This document shows positions 28,865 through 38,841 of a stretch of 64,000 nucleotides of DNA, piece after piece. The notes under the pieces were generated by a model. That model searched no databases. It worked only from the letters and a program-made list of their open reading frames with translations, and had not been told where the DNA came from. Origin of the DNA: Parashewanella curva (lineage in GTDB: Bacteria; Pseudomonadota; Gammaproteobacteria; Enterobacterales; Shewanellaceae); assembly GCF_003675895.1 (NCBI RefSeq), contig NZ_ML014776.1:1-64000 (forward strand), written 5' to 3'. A program made the position numbers and the translations under genes. How positions within the stretch are numbered: the first letter of the stretch is position 1; each line of letters begins with the position of its first letter.

Positions 28865-29773
28865 ATGGTAAGCCCAACCTCCTATCAAGCCGATCCCATT
28901 ATCGAGCAATTTTTAGATGAAACTTGGTCTATTCATGGCTTAAGCGATAATACACTTTGTGCTTACCGCACCGATTTGCGCCATCTTGATAAATTTCTTC
29001 AGCAGCGCCAATCATCTTTAACCAAAGCTCAACTTAATGACTTGCAGGACTTTATTGCTTATAAAGCTGAAACGGGAACGTCAAAAAGTAGTCAAGCCAG
29101 AATGCGCAGTTCAATGCGTCGCTTGTTCTTATTTTTATTACAGAAAAAATTAATTGAAAAAGACCCAACCGCATTATTAGGCAAAACTAAACTCGATGCT
29201 CGTATCCCAAAAAGTTTGACTGAAGAGGAGGTAGATCAACTACTTTCCGCACCAAGCGATGATGATGTTATTGAAGCACGAGATAAAGCGATGCTGGAAT
29301 TGCTTTATGCAACCGGCTTGCGTGTTACCGAACTAGTGTCGTTAACTATAGAGCAAGTCAGCTTACGTCAAGGCGTTATCCGTATCGTAGGTAAAGGTGG
29401 TAAAGAACGTTTAGTTCCACTTGGAGAAATCGCATCTGAACAGCTTGAGCATTATTTAAAGTTTATAAGACATGAGCTCAGTGCTTCAGCCAGTTCTGAT
29501 GTTTTATTTCCGTCAAAGCGAGGTCGACAGATGACCCGCCAAACGTTTTGGCATCGGATTAAACATTATGCTGTTAAAGCCAATATTCAATCTGAGCTTT
29601 CGCCTCATACACTCCGCCACGCGTTTGCCACTCATTTGTTGAACAACGGCGCAGATCTGCGAGTCGTACAGCTATTATTAGGGCACAGTGATTTATCTAC
29701 CACTCAAATTTATACTCATGTAGCTAAAGCGAGATTACAAGAATTGCATGCAGAACATCACCCTAGAGGCTAA
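28865..29773 (+). CDS. xerD: Site-specific tyrosine recombinase XerD
   Basis: XerD resolves chromosome dimers at dif together with XerC. The 302-residue protein has the N-terminal SAM-like DNA-binding domain and the catalytic set Arg153 (ATGLRVTEL), Lys177, His248 and Arg251 (HTLRHAFATHLL), His274 (LLGHSDLSTTQIYTH) and nucleophile Tyr283. The order xerD-dsbC-recJ is conserved in many gammaproteobacteria. A hairpin (ggctaaaa/ttttagcc) surrounds the stop region. Confidence 0.93.
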   Translation: MVSPTSYQADPIIEQFLDETWSIHGLSDNTLCAYRTDLRHLDKFLQQRQSSLTKAQLNDLQDFIAYKAETGTSKSSQARMRSSMRRLFLFLLQKKLIEKDPTALLGKTKLDARIPKSLTEEEVDQLLSAPSDDDVIEARDKAMLELLYATGLRVTELVSLTIEQVSLRQGVIRIVGKGGKERLVPLGEIASEQLEHYLKFIRHELSASASSDVLFPSKRGRQMTRQTFWHRIKHYAVKANIQSELSPHTLRHAFATHLLNNGADLRVVQLLLGHSDLSTTQIYTHVAKARLQELHAEHHPRG

Positions 29774-29860
29774 AATTTGATTTAACCGTCATTTAACGGT
29801 AACTTTTAGCCCACAATTCCGGTCTAAAAAGACGAAGCACTTAATCCAATAGGAATCCTC

Positions 29861-30586
29861 ATGAAGTTTGCCCGTATTATGTCACTGTTTACCGCATTAA
29901 TGGTGACCTCGGCATTTGCCGCAGCACAATCCCCCCAATTACCTGACGACAATGCCATTAAAGCAAAAGTTGAAGGAACATTGGGCTTGAAAGTACTCTC
30001 CATGCAAGACTCTCCTGTTCACGGTTTATACCTAACCATGACCAACCGTGGTGTACTTTATATCAGTAATGATGGTTCTAAGGTTATCCACGGCAATATG
30101 TACGATTTAGATAATCGTATGAAAAACCTGACCGAAGCCGCTTTAGCCAAACCTCGTGTTAAGCAACTGAAGAAGTTTGAAAAAGACATGCTGGTGTATA
30201 AAGCCAAAGACGAAAAGCATGTAATCACTGTTTTCACCGATATCACCTGTGGTTACTGCCGTCGCATGCACAGCCAAATGAAAGAATACAATGACTTAGG
30301 AATAACTGTTCGCTATTTAGCCTTCCCACGTGCAGGCGAAAATTCATCAGTTGCCAAAGAAATGAAATCAATTTGGTGCTCTAAAGATCCATTAAAAGCG
30401 ATGGACGATGCTAAAGCAGGCAAAGATTTAGCAAATAAAACCTGCCATGCCAATATTGCTGCTCAATATGAGCTTGGACAAAGCTTTGGTGTAAATGGTA
30501 CTCCAGCGGTTGTGTTAGATGACGGTACGCTTATCCCAGGTTATCAACCACCTGAGCGTTTACTACAAACCATAGAACATCATTGA
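29861..30586 (+). CDS. dsbC: Periplasmic thiol:disulfide isomerase DsbC
   Basis: A signal peptide (residues 1-20, ending TSAFA) is followed by the DsbC dimerisation domain and a thioredoxin-like domain with the redox pair Cys130-Gly-Tyr-Cys133. A second Cys pair further on matches the structural disulfide of DsbC. The cis-Pro loop is GTPAVV. It shuffles wrong disulfides in the periplasm. The start has AGGAAT upstream. It lies between xerD and recJ as in related genomes. Confidence 0.93.
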   Translation: MKFARIMSLFTALMVTSAFAAAQSPQLPDDNAIKAKVEGTLGLKVLSMQDSPVHGLYLTMTNRGVLYISNDGSKVIHGNMYDLDNRMKNLTEAALAKPRVKQLKKFEKDMLVYKAKDEKHVITVFTDITCGYCRRMHSQMKEYNDLGITVRYLAFPRAGENSSVAKEMKSIWCSKDPLKAMDDAKAGKDLANKTCHANIAAQYELGQSFGVNGTPAVVLDDGTLIPGYQPPERLLQTIEHH

Positions 30587-30607
30587 TTAACACTAAAGAG
30601 ACGTCTT

Positions 30608-30638
30608 AAAAGCCACTGACTCAAACAGTGGCTTTTTT
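30608..30638 (+). terminator. Rho-independent terminator after dsbC
   Basis: The stem agccactg/cagtggct, extended by A:T pairs, has a seven-base loop and is followed by a T-run. It lies 22 bases after the dsbC stop and before recJ, so recJ must have some transcription of its own or depend on read-through. Confidence 0.85.
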
Positions 30639-30675
30639 GTTACACTCAGTTCAGTTTCATAATCCAAAATAAGAG

Positions 30676-32409
30676 ATGCGCCCTGTGATAAAACCCATTG
30701 TTCGTCGCCCAACCGTCGATGATTCACACCTACCAAACTCTTTACCACCGCTTTTAAAACAACTCTATGCACGCCGTGGTGTAATGGCGGAACAATGTCA
30801 AGCAGGCTTAGCAGGATTGCTTCGACCAGAGACTCTAAAAGATCTCCCCAAAGCGGCCAGCATCATCAGTGATGCCATTGAAACCAATAAGCTCATCACT
30901 ATCATTGGTGATTTTGATGCTGATGGTGCAACGTCGACTTCAGTGTGTATGTTGGCATTGCGCTCAATGGGTGCCTATAAAGTCAATTTTCTTATTCCGA
31001 ACCGTTTTGATTATGGTTATGGATTAAGCCCTGAGATTGTCGATTTGGCTCATCAACAAGGTTCTGAACTGTTATTAACCGTTGATAATGGTATTTCATC
31101 CATATCAGGAATTGATCATGCGAATAAGTTAGATATTCCTGTTGTTGTAACCGATCATCACCTTGCCGGAGAAGAGTTACCTCAAGCCGCAGCTATTGTG
31201 AACCCTAATCAGCCTGATTGCCCGTTCGCCAGTAAAGCCATTGCAGGTGTCGGTGTGGCATTTTATTTAATGACGGCAATTAAAGCTGAGTTAGTTCGCC
31301 GTCAATGGTTTGAGAAACACAATATTGCTCCACCAAACCTGACCTTTTTATTGGACATTGTGGCATTAGGCACGGTAGCCGATGTGGTGCCATTAGATGC
31401 CAACAATCGAATATTGGTTGAAGCAGGCCTAAGACGGGTACGTTCAGGTCAATGCCGCCCCGGAATAACAGCTTTATTGGATATTGCTAAACGCGATCCA
31501 AGTAAGGCCGTTGCCAGCGACTTTGGCTTTGCAGTTGGTCCTCGCTTGAATGCGGCTGGCCGCTTAGATGAAATGTCATTAGGCGTTGAGTTGTTAATGT
31601 GTGATGACATGAACAAAGCGAGACAAATGGCTTATAAACTTGACTCCCTCAATCAAGAAAGGCGTGAACTGGAAGCTGGCATGCAGCATGAGGCGATGCA
31701 AAAGCTAGCTTCATTAAGCCTTAACGATGATGACTTACCTTCTGGACTCGCTATCTATCAAGAAGACTGGCATCAAGGCGTTATTGGCATTTTAGCGTCG
31801 CGGATAAAAGATCGTTATCATCGCCCCGTGATTGCCTTTGCTAAAGCTGAAAACGGTGAAATTAAAGGCTCAGCTCGCTCTATTAAAGGCTTACACATGA
31901 GAGATCTGTTAGCCGATATTAATAATCTTGCCCCCGATCTCATTATCAAATTTGGTGGCCATGCCATGGCAGCCGGTTTGTCTCTTAAAGCTGATGCTTT
32001 TCCTCGCTTTGCTAAACTGTTTGAGCAATTATCCAGCGAGCGCCTCACTCAAGCACAACTTACTGGAGAAATTTTCACTGATGGCGAATTACCTCTGCAA
32101 TTAATGGAAATGGAAACAGCTAATCTAATCCGCTATGCGGGACCGTGGGGGCAAGAGTTTGAAGAGCCATGTTTTGATGGGCAATTCCGTATTATCCAGC
32201 AACGCATTGTGGGAGAAAAACACTTAAAGTTAGTGTTAGAGTCTGTATGCGGCACCATGATGTTTGATGCGATTGCGTTTAATGTGGACTTGAAAGTATG
32301 GCCAGATCTTCAAGTTCAACATGTAGAACTGGTCTACACCCTAGATGTGAATGAATTCCGTGGTAATCAATCTTTGCAATTGATGGTAAAGCAAATAAAG
32401 TCAACGTAA
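30676..32409 (+). CDS. recJ: Single-stranded-DNA exonuclease RecJ
   Basis: The 577-residue protein is of normal RecJ length. It has the DHH-superfamily metal motifs (IGDFDADGATSTS, LTVDNGIS, VVTDHHLAGE) and the DHHA1 motif near FGGHAMAAGLSL. RecJ degrades single strands 5' to 3' in recombination and mismatch repair. It is the last gene of the xerD-dsbC-recJ group and is followed by a strong hairpin shared with the convergent gene. Confidence 0.93.
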   Translation: MRPVIKPIVRRPTVDDSHLPNSLPPLLKQLYARRGVMAEQCQAGLAGLLRPETLKDLPKAASIISDAIETNKLITIIGDFDADGATSTSVCMLALRSMGAYKVNFLIPNRFDYGYGLSPEIVDLAHQQGSELLLTVDNGISSISGIDHANKLDIPVVVTDHHLAGEELPQAAAIVNPNQPDCPFASKAIAGVGVAFYLMTAIKAELVRRQWFEKHNIAPPNLTFLLDIVALGTVADVVPLDANNRILVEAGLRRVRSGQCRPGITALLDIAKRDPSKAVASDFGFAVGPRLNAAGRLDEMSLGVELLMCDDMNKARQMAYKLDSLNQERRELEAGMQHEAMQKLASLSLNDDDLPSGLAIYQEDWHQGVIGILASRIKDRYHRPVIAFAKAENGEIKGSARSIKGLHMRDLLADINNLAPDLIIKFGGHAMAAGLSLKADAFPRFAKLFEQLSSERLTQAQLTGEIFTDGELPLQLMEMETANLIRYAGPWGQEFEEPCFDGQFRIIQQRIVGEKHLKLVLESVCGTMMFDAIAFNVDLKVWPDLQVQHVELVYTLDVNEFRGNQSLQLMVKQIKST

Positions 32410-32432
32410 GTAATTTACATTTCATACAAAAA

Positions 32433-32461
32433 AGCCCGAGATAGTTAATCTATTTCGGGCT
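32433..32461. terminator. Bidirectional terminator between recJ and the convergent gene
   Basis: A twelve-base stem, agcccgagatag/ctatttcgggct (one G:T pair), with loop ttaat. The A-run on the left gives a U-run for minus-strand transcripts, so it is strongest for the leftward gene; on the plus strand the following T-run is short. Confidence 0.85.
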
Positions 32462-32481
32462 GATTTCAAAGCCTTGAAATT

Positions 32482-33783
32482 CTAGCTTCTCAACTCATCT
32501 AGACGTCGCTGTGCTTCTCTTAGGTTTAACTCTTCTTGATGAGCATCAATTGAGGGAGAACTGTTAGTCGTACTCCTTTGAAGATCAAGTTCATCATCCT
32601 CTTCAATATCTGCATTCTGCAAGCAGCGTTGAAGCCACTCATCCTGAGTTTCATCAGGCAAAGAACTTAACTCTGAAAGAGAAGTTACGTGAGAAGAACT
32701 TGATTCAGAACCGTTGTCACTTTCAGCCTCATGCTCAGCCTGTTGTCGTCTCAAGTTCTGTCGTAGTAAGTTATCATTTCTAGTTGAATCAGTATCAAGC
32801 TCTAATTCATCTCTCTCATGCAATTCAAATTCACGATTGTTTGCCCATTGTTTGACCCTATCTCGTTCTGATGGAGTTAAAGTTTGTTTCTTAATCATAT
32901 TGGGAATATCAGGCTTATTTGTATCGGCTAATAGCGTTACCCCTCCTAACCCTATTCGAATACCTGCTGCGATTCTATCTGCCCACTTTAAACGAGTGTC
33001 TTCATCTTTAATGTTTAACTTAGTAAAAATACGATGGAGTATTGTGCCAAGTGAATCTCCGTGTAAGGCCGCACCATCATCGCCTTTTTTGCGACTGATA
33101 ACATCATATACAGCACAACCGGTGTCACTAGTGGCCACCACAAGATTTCCCACTGCGATAACCAATAATGGCGACGCTAAACCTGCACTTAATATAGTCA
33201 CAGGTATCGCAACCACTGTTAATCCAACACTTAACAATAAAGTACCAACTCGGTAACCCGCTTCTTTTTGGGCAATATCGTTACGAACCTTAGACATTTG
33301 AGCTTTATGCTGAGCGTTCACGAACTCATCTTGCATTCTGAGATTTTCAAGCTTACGAGTTAGCTCAGGATTAGCTGACGGATCTGGTGTAGGCTTTTCA
33401 AGGTGTTCAAACTCTCTCATAAATGAATCATCTGAATCAACAGAGGTGTTAGAAGTAGAAGAGGCACTAGAAACCGATCGACTTCGTAGACCTGATATTT
33501 GGCTTTGAACTTCTTCGCCACTCTCATCGTCACTATCGGAAAGCACTTCGATTGTTGGCTCTAAAGGTTCATGAGCGTTATGAGTTGGAAGGAGAGAGCT
33601 TGGTACAGGTCGGCTTTGCTGAGCGGGGATAGGATGTTCGAGAGGTACTTGCTCCCCTTCAAATCTGGCTGCACCTTGTAAACGCGCGCTACGGTTAGTT
33701 TGTGAACCTGATACATCAGGTTCGATTTCATTGCCATACTGATCACATAAAGGGACACCCTTTGGTCCTAGATTTACTGCCAT
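32482..33783 (-). CDS. Hypothetical acidic protein with central membrane hairpin; candidate secreted effector
   Basis: The 433-residue protein is not in a family I know. The N-terminal 150 residues are disordered, with acidic and Ser-rich blocks (SDSDDESGEEVQ, SRSVSSASSTSNTS). A hydrophobic hairpin at about 178-222 (TLLLSVGLTVVAIPVTILSA, then PLLVIAVGNLVVATS) follows, and then a charged helical tail with more Ser/Glu tracts. There is no signal peptide. The disordered hydrophilic N-terminus and single hairpin are seen in type III effectors that insert in host membranes, but this is only analogy. It has its own terminator. Confidence 0.55.
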   Translation of the reverse strand: MAVNLGPKGVPLCDQYGNEIEPDVSGSQTNRSARLQGAARFEGEQVPLEHPIPAQQSRPVPSSLLPTHNAHEPLEPTIEVLSDSDDESGEEVQSQISGLRSRSVSSASSTSNTSVDSDDSFMREFEHLEKPTPDPSANPELTRKLENLRMQDEFVNAQHKAQMSKVRNDIAQKEAGYRVGTLLLSVGLTVVAIPVTILSAGLASPLLVIAVGNLVVATSDTGCAVYDVISRKKGDDGAALHGDSLGTILHRIFTKLNIKDEDTRLKWADRIAAGIRIGLGGVTLLADTNKPDIPNMIKKQTLTPSERDRVKQWANNREFELHERDELELDTDSTRNDNLLRQNLRRQQAEHEAESDNGSESSSSHVTSLSELSSLPDETQDEWLQRCLQNADIEEDDELDLQRSTTNSSPSIDAHQEELNLREAQRRLDELRS

Positions 33784-33891
33784 AACGAAACCTCAACTGT
33801 TATCCCCCGACTTCCTGTTAGTTGTAATAATAGTTGGTGCTTAATAGCTAAGCAATTGAATTAGATTAGGGTTTGATTAAATTTGATTCAT

Positions 33892-33934
33892 AAAAAAACC
33901 GCTGAACTCATTATTAATGAGACAGCGGTTTTTT
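33892..33934 (-). terminator. Terminator of the elongation factor G gene
   Basis: The stem aaaccgctg/cagcggttt encloses a second small inverted repeat (ctcatta/taatgag). U-runs are present on both strands, and it lies 26 bases past the EF-G stop. Confidence 0.85.
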
Positions 33935-33959
33935 ATTTTATTAAAGAATTAAGCAACAA

Positions 33960-36044
33960 TTACTTATTTGCTTCTCTTTCTTTAACGTCAGCAATTACTT
34001 TTTCAGCAACGCTTGCTGGACATGCTGAGTAGTGTGAGAACTCCATAGAGAACTGACCACGACCAGAAGTCATTGTACGTAGAGAACCGATGTAACCGAA
34101 CATTTCTGAAAGCGGTACGTCAGCCTTAATACGAACACCCGTTACGCCAGCCATTTGGTCTTTGATCATACCACGACGACGGTTAAGGTCACCGATTACG
34201 TCACCTACGTTGTCTTCTGGGCTGAATACGTCAACGTGCATCACAGGCTCAAGAAGCTGTGCGCCAGCTTTTGGCATAGTTTGACGGAATGCACCTTTAG
34301 CCGCGATTTCGAACGCGATAGCTGAAGAGTCAACGGCGTGGAATGCACCATCAACTAGCTCTAATTCAACATCTAGAACTGGGAAGCCAGCAACAGTACC
34401 AGTTTCCATCATAGATGCGAAACCTTTCTCAACTGCAGGCCAGAATTCTTTAGGTACGTTACCACCAACTACTGAAGAGCTGAACGTGAAGCCAGAGTTT
34501 GGCTCACCTGGACGGATAACATAGTCGATCTTACCGAACTGACCAGAACCACCAGATTGCTTCTTATGAGTGTAAGAATCTTCAACGATCTTAGTGATAG
34601 TCTCACGGTAGGCTACTTGTGGCTCACCAACGATTAGGTCAACACCGTAAGTACGCTTCAAGATATCAACTTTAATATCTAAGTGAAGTTCACCCATACC
34701 TTTAAGGATGGTTTCACCTGAATCTTCGTCAGTCTCAACGCGGAAAGATGGATCTTCTGCAACCATTTTACCGATTGCGATACCCATTTTCTCACTACCA
34801 CCTTTATCTTTTGGAGATACAGCGATAGAGATTACTGGCTCTGGGAATACCATAGCTTCAAGAGTACATGGGTGCTTAACATCACATAGAGTGTGACCAG
34901 TTTGCACGTTCTTCATACCCACGATAGCGATAATGTCACCCGCTTGAGCTGAATCTAGTTCGTTACGCTCATCGGCTTGCATCTCAACCATACGGCCAAC
35001 ACGCTCAGTCTTACCAGTTGCACTGTTAAGAATGGTGTCACCCTTCTTGATACGACCAGAGTAGATACGTACGAAAGTAAGAGCACCGAAACGGTCATCC
35101 ATAATTTTGAATGCTAGCGCTTTTAGTGGCTCATCAGCAGAAACGATAGCGTGCTCGCCAGTCTCGTTGCCTTCTTCGTCAGTTAGAGGCTGTGGATCAA
35201 CTTCTTGTGGAGCTGGTAAGTAATCAACAACAGCGTCAAGTAGAAGCTGCATACCTTTGTTCTTGAACGCAGAACCACAGTATGTTGGGAAGAACGCCAT
35301 AGTACGAGTACCAGTTCGGATACAACGCTTGATGTCTTCGATAGAAGGCTCTTCACCTTCCATGTAAGCTTCCATTAGATCGTCATCTTGCTCAACAGCC
35401 GTTTCGATCAGTTGCTCACGGTATTCTTCAACCATGTCAACCATGTCAGCTGGAATGTCTTCGATGCTGTAGTTTTCAGCTTGTCCAGTTTCATCCCAAA
35501 CGTAAGCTTTGCGAGAAAGTAGATCTACAACGCCTTTGAATTCGTCTTCGATACCAATTGGCAATACCATTACCAATGGGTTAGCGGCTAGAACGTCTTT
35601 AGTTTGCTTAACAACGCGTAAGAAGTCAGCACCCATACGGTCTAACTTGTTTACGAAGATGATACGAGCAACTTCAGATTCGTTCGCATAGCGCCAGTTA
35701 GTTTCTGATTGTGGCTCAACACCACCAGAACCACAGAATACACCAACACCACCATCAAGAACTTTAAGAGAACGATATACTTCAACAGTGAAGTCAACGT
35801 GTCCAGGAGTGTCAATAACGTTTAGACGGTGCTTGTTCCACTCACAAGTAACAGCCGCTGACTGAATGGTAATACCACGCTCAGCTTCTTGCTCCATGAA
35901 GTCAGTAGTAGATTCACCATCGTGAACTTCACCGATCTTATGGATTTTACCGGTAAGCTTAAGAATACGCTCAGTGGTAGTAGTTTTACCCGCATCAACG
36001 TGAGCAAAAATACCAATATTTCTGTATTTTGATAAGTCAGCCAT
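33960..36044 (-). CDS. fusA: Elongation factor G, stand-alone copy
   Basis: The 694-residue translocation GTPase has G1 [13 protein letters not shown]2/switch I near [10 protein letters not shown]3 DTPGH, G4 NKLD and the usual five domains up to residue 690. It is not flanked by rpsL, rpsG or tuf, so it is probably the second EF-G of the genome (EF-G 2 type), which can serve in translocation or recycling. As I recall, in Shewanella such a copy lies near the multifunctional acetyl-CoA carboxylase, as it does here. It is transcribed alone and ends at a clear terminator. Confidence 0.93.
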   Translation of the reverse strand: MADLSKYRNIGIFAHVDAGKTTTTERILKLTGKIHKIGEVHDGESTTDFMEQEAERGITIQSAAVTCEWNKHRLNVIDTPGHVDFTVEVYRSLKVLDGGVGVFCGSGGVEPQSETNWRYANESEVARIIFVNKLDRMGADFLRVVKQTKDVLAANPLVMVLPIGIEDEFKGVVDLLSRKAYVWDETGQAENYSIEDIPADMVDMVEEYREQLIETAVEQDDDLMEAYMEGEEPSIEDIKRCIRTGTRTMAFFPTYCGSAFKNKGMQLLLDAVVDYLPAPQEVDPQPLTDEEGNETGEHAIVSADEPLKALAFKIMDDRFGALTFVRIYSGRIKKGDTILNSATGKTERVGRMVEMQADERNELDSAQAGDIIAIVGMKNVQTGHTLCDVKHPCTLEAMVFPEPVISIAVSPKDKGGSEKMGIAIGKMVAEDPSFRVETDEDSGETILKGMGELHLDIKVDILKRTYGVDLIVGEPQVAYRETITKIVEDSYTHKKQSGGSGQFGKIDYVIRPGEPNSGFTFSSSVVGGNVPKEFWPAVEKGFASMMETGTVAGFPVLDVELELVDGAFHAVDSSAIAFEIAAKGAFRQTMPKAGAQLLEPVMHVDVFSPEDNVGDVIGDLNRRRGMIKDQMAGVTGVRIKADVPLSEMFGYIGSLRTMTSGRGQFSMEFSHYSACPASVAEKVIADVKEREANK

Positions 36045-36406
36045 GATTCAACTTTAATCTAGTTAGGTTAAGAAGTAGACGGAGTATGCGAATAACCGAC
36101 ACACCACACATCAGAATAAGGCGCATATTGTAAAGTGGAACGGACAATGGCGCAATTAACTAGTGCAATTTTTAGCGTTTCAAATAGTTGCCACATTACA
36201 AAGTGAAAAATAACCTATACTAAACAATGCCTTACGGATAAATATTTTTTATATTTTTTTTGGTTTCTTAACATAAATGCAGATATAACGCTGTTTTTAA
36301 ATAAAAGTGGTATTCGTCACAATGGTTAATCTTTATTTATCAACTCTGGTGATAATGTGAACATGGGAGTAAAAACAACAGGGTTGACCTTATTTAGGAG
36401 ATAACC
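36045..36406. other. Intergenic region between divergent fusA and a small exported protein gene
   Basis: The AT-rich stretch should hold the fusA promoter and that of the small exported protein. I see no ORF, hairpin or repeat of note apart from the AGGAG before the plus-strand gene. Confidence 0.5.
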
Positions 36407-36823
36407 ATGGCAACTCGCTCTGTAACACTCTACGCTCCACTCCTACTTTCTCTGACATCATTAGTCACTTTTAATGCCTTTGCTATTCCTGTCTCACAAA
36501 TGAAATCAGGCAACTATCTAGCGTTTTACCAGCATGGACTCCCCAAGGATATGAAGTTATGTAATCAGACATTGAACATCGGCAACACCAATAATTCTCC
36601 TATCAATATTAATATCGAGTACACACCGGAAAAGAACATGCCCCCGTGTTCATTAAGCCATACTGATTTAGTTTGTAATGCTAACGGCCTATGCGCAGGA
36701 GAAGAAAGTTATGAACAAATTGTTGTTAAATTCATCCACAATAATACATATCAATGGGAAGACATTACGAGAGGGTTTGGTGGTGAGCTGTTACTGAGTA
36801 AGTCTCAAAAGCCTAGCAAATAA
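36407..36823 (+). CDS. Small exported hypothetical protein
   Basis: The 138-residue protein has a signal peptide (residues 1-26, hydrophobic core LLLSLTSLVTFNAFA, cleavage near AFA-IP) and a mature part with six Cys-region residues suitable for disulfides (CNQTLN, PPCSLS, LVCNANGLC). A good AGGAG precedes the ATG. The family is unknown. It is likely periplasmic or secreted. It is not clearly linked to its neighbours. Confidence 0.6.
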   Translation: MATRSVTLYAPLLLSLTSLVTFNAFAIPVSQMKSGNYLAFYQHGLPKDMKLCNQTLNIGNTNNSPININIEYTPEKNMPPCSLSHTDLVCNANGLCAGEESYEQIVVKFIHNNTYQWEDITRGFGGELLLSKSQKPSK

Positions 36824-36947
36824 TCATAAAGCCGAAGGTTTATAGCTGAATCAATATAAAATGGGCAATGGCAACAGGACAAAGTGATCCTTTGTCCATA
36901 TGGTTGCGTATTGCATATAACCCCACAATTAAGGATGAGGTGTGGTT

Positions 36948-37481
36948 ATGTTGTACAACCTAGTAATATTCAGTATCTTGTGGCTGGCTTGTGTACTCTT
37001 CGGTAATATGGCTGTCCCTTTCGTCGTTCTATTTTCCGTCTTGTATTTTTTAAAATACAAATCCATTTCTGATCTAAACCTAATTTTATTTATCGTAGCA
37101 TTAGGTGGATTGGCTGACACCATTTTGATGCACTTTGACATCATTGAATATCGTTATCATAACGAGTTTCAGCACAACAGTTCTGTTGCGCCATTATGGA
37201 TGTGGGCAATATGGTTAAGCTTTGCCATTAGTGTTAAACCTTTTCTTCAGTGGCTGGCGCAATCAGTATGGGTACAATTGTTATTTGCCGTAACGGCTCC
37301 AGCATCTGCATACTTCATAGCCCAGCAACTCGGCGCGATGAAGTTTACCTTACCAAATAGCGAAATATTTATGCTACTCGGCATGATAAGTGCGGTTCTT
37401 ATTCCATTGTTTACTGCGATACAAAAGTGGACAGATGAAGATAAAGTGCCCACTCACAAGCCAATGCTTATTAAGAATTAA
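36948..37481 (+). CDS. DUF2878 family inner-membrane protein
   Basis: The protein has about 177 residues and five or six hydrophobic segments. The LADTILMHFDIIEYR and PLWMWAIWLSFAIS blocks match DUF2878 proteins, which have no known function. The ATG at 36948 has GAGG seven bases upstream and is preferred over the GTG at 36942. It is followed by a strong terminator. Confidence 0.7.
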   Translation: MLYNLVIFSILWLACVLFGNMAVPFVVLFSVLYFLKYKSISDLNLILFIVALGGLADTILMHFDIIEYRYHNEFQHNSSVAPLWMWAIWLSFAISVKPFLQWLAQSVWVQLLFAVTAPASAYFIAQQLGAMKFTLPNSEIFMLLGMISAVLIPLFTAIQKWTDEDKVPTHKPMLIKN

Positions 37482-37494
37482 TGACACTCCGGTC

Positions 37495-37530
37495 AAACTC
37501 CCCTTTTTCAAATTTAAAGGGGAGTTTTTT
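37495..37530 (+). terminator. Rho-independent terminator after DUF2878 gene
   Basis: The stem aaactcccctt/aaggggagttt is followed by a T-run and lies about 14 bases beyond the stop. Confidence 0.88.
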
Positions 37531-37545
37531 ATGAAAAAATACCTA

Positions 37546-37744
37546 TAACCTCGGCTCTGTATAACAAAATCAATAATATTTTGATTTACAATCCAAACCT
37601 TAAATTTTTATCTACAGTGCTGCTGATTTTGTGTAGTTCAAGGCAGAACAGTTCGTAATAATCGGTCTATTGGGGGCTGTTCTAACACAGAAATACGCAT
37701 AAGTGGCCGTGCTATAGAGGTTGGCTTATGCAGAGCTGAGGTTA
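37546..37744. mobile_element. MITE, copy 1 (about 199 bases, TA-flanked)
   Basis: The element has terminal inverted repeats, taacctcggctctgtataa at the left and the complement of ttatgcagagctgaggtta at the right (two mismatches). It is flanked by TA on both sides, as in elements moved by IS630/Tc1-type transposases. It carries no gene. A second, shorter copy at 63572-63727 shares the ends and the inner blocks tctacagtgc, gggctgttcta and cagaaatacgcataagt. It lies between a terminator and the start region of the next gene, so it may have altered that promoter. Confidence 0.8.
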
Positions 37745-37884
37745 TATATGATAGAAACTGACAATCATCTTTAAAATCTGTACGTTACTGTACACAAGAT
37801 GATTAATTTGTTTTTATCTTTCATTCCGAATGAGAACTCTGCCAAGCATAATAATGACTCCTGAAACCACCAGAGGTCACCACT

Positions 37885-38781
37885 ATGGTTGCAACAATAC
37901 CTTCTACAGAGCAAGTGCCGAGTAGTTCGGAGCAAGAAACTCCTATTGAATGCTTTGACCCTCAAAAGATGAATATGCTGCAGTTTACTCAGCAGAATGA
38001 ATTTAAAACCATTAAAAGTGAGTTACATGCACACTTAACCTCATTATCATCTACGCTTGCTCAGCAACACGAAATTCCGGATAACATAAAACAACTAGAG
38101 CAATTAGCTCAACTTACAGAGAGTGCACCAGCTAACCTAACACAAGAACAATTTGAACGACTCTTTAGTGAATTTTGTGTTGAAATGAAAGCTTTTAACG
38201 AACTTTTCCATAGAGGCACTTATGTGGAGAACAAAGGAGTAAGTAAACTACTAGTAGTCAAAGAACAATGCCAAAGCTTTGATATCGATAACCCGGATTT
38301 AACCAGCGATCTGAAAAGGATAAATCAGCAGTTCAAAGAAATAGAAAATGAATTGGACAGATACCAATCAAAATCAGAGAAAGTTTTTAAATTAATTCAA
38401 CTATCAGAACAATTTCAAGACATCATTTCGCGCAATTTAGAAACACTTCCACCTTTAACGCCATCAGAGCCTCTTCATCAAAGAAATCCATCTGAGGTTT
38501 TCCAACCAGATGATGCCTTTGATATTGAAGAACAATTACCACATAGTCATGATTTAGCCGATTCAGTCGTAAGACAAGCTGAAGAACTAGATACACCGCA
38601 AGGTAACGTACGAAAATTAAAAGATCATCACACCCACTTAACCTTTCTTTTATGTTCTAGAGTTGGTTTTCCACAATCAGAGGCGCCGGATGCACCTACT
38701 CCTAAATACGATGAATCATTTATTCTCGAACTTCTACACTGTGTAAAAACAACAATCCTTACTAAAGTTTACCCAAGCTAA
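37885..38781 (+). CDS. Hypothetical helical protein, candidate secreted protein
   Basis: The 298-residue soluble protein has a Ser/Thr/Glu-rich N-terminus (residues 1-25) and mostly helical content; helices rich in Gln and Glu dominate 30-200, followed by a Pro-rich acidic linker (200-235). It has no signal peptide, membrane segment or recognised domain. It lies 140 bases after the MITE and has its own terminator. The N-terminal composition would fit a type III substrate, but that is weak evidence. Nothing is known of its role. Confidence 0.55.
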   Translation: MVATIPSTEQVPSSSEQETPIECFDPQKMNMLQFTQQNEFKTIKSELHAHLTSLSSTLAQQHEIPDNIKQLEQLAQLTESAPANLTQEQFERLFSEFCVEMKAFNELFHRGTYVENKGVSKLLVVKEQCQSFDIDNPDLTSDLKRINQQFKEIENELDRYQSKSEKVFKLIQLSEQFQDIISRNLETLPPLTPSEPLHQRNPSEVFQPDDAFDIEEQLPHSHDLADSVVRQAEELDTPQGNVRKLKDHHTHLTFLLCSRVGFPQSEAPDAPTPKYDESFILELLHCVKTTILTKVYPS

Positions 38782-38791
38782 TTCGTTGATA

Positions 38792-38824
38792 AAAAAATCC
38801 CCAGACTAAGCTGGGGATTTTTCT
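38792..38824. terminator. Bidirectional terminator
   Basis: The stem aaatccccag/ctggggattt has a six-base loop and A/T runs on both sides, so it can end transcription from both convergent genes. Confidence 0.9.
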
Positions 38825-38841
38825 TTAGAAAAGGCTTGTGA

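Noticed and set aside
33960..36044. EF-G as a tetracycline-resistance (TetM-type) protein
   Set aside because: Length, G motifs and C-terminus fit canonical EF-G; no ribosomal-protection features were seen.
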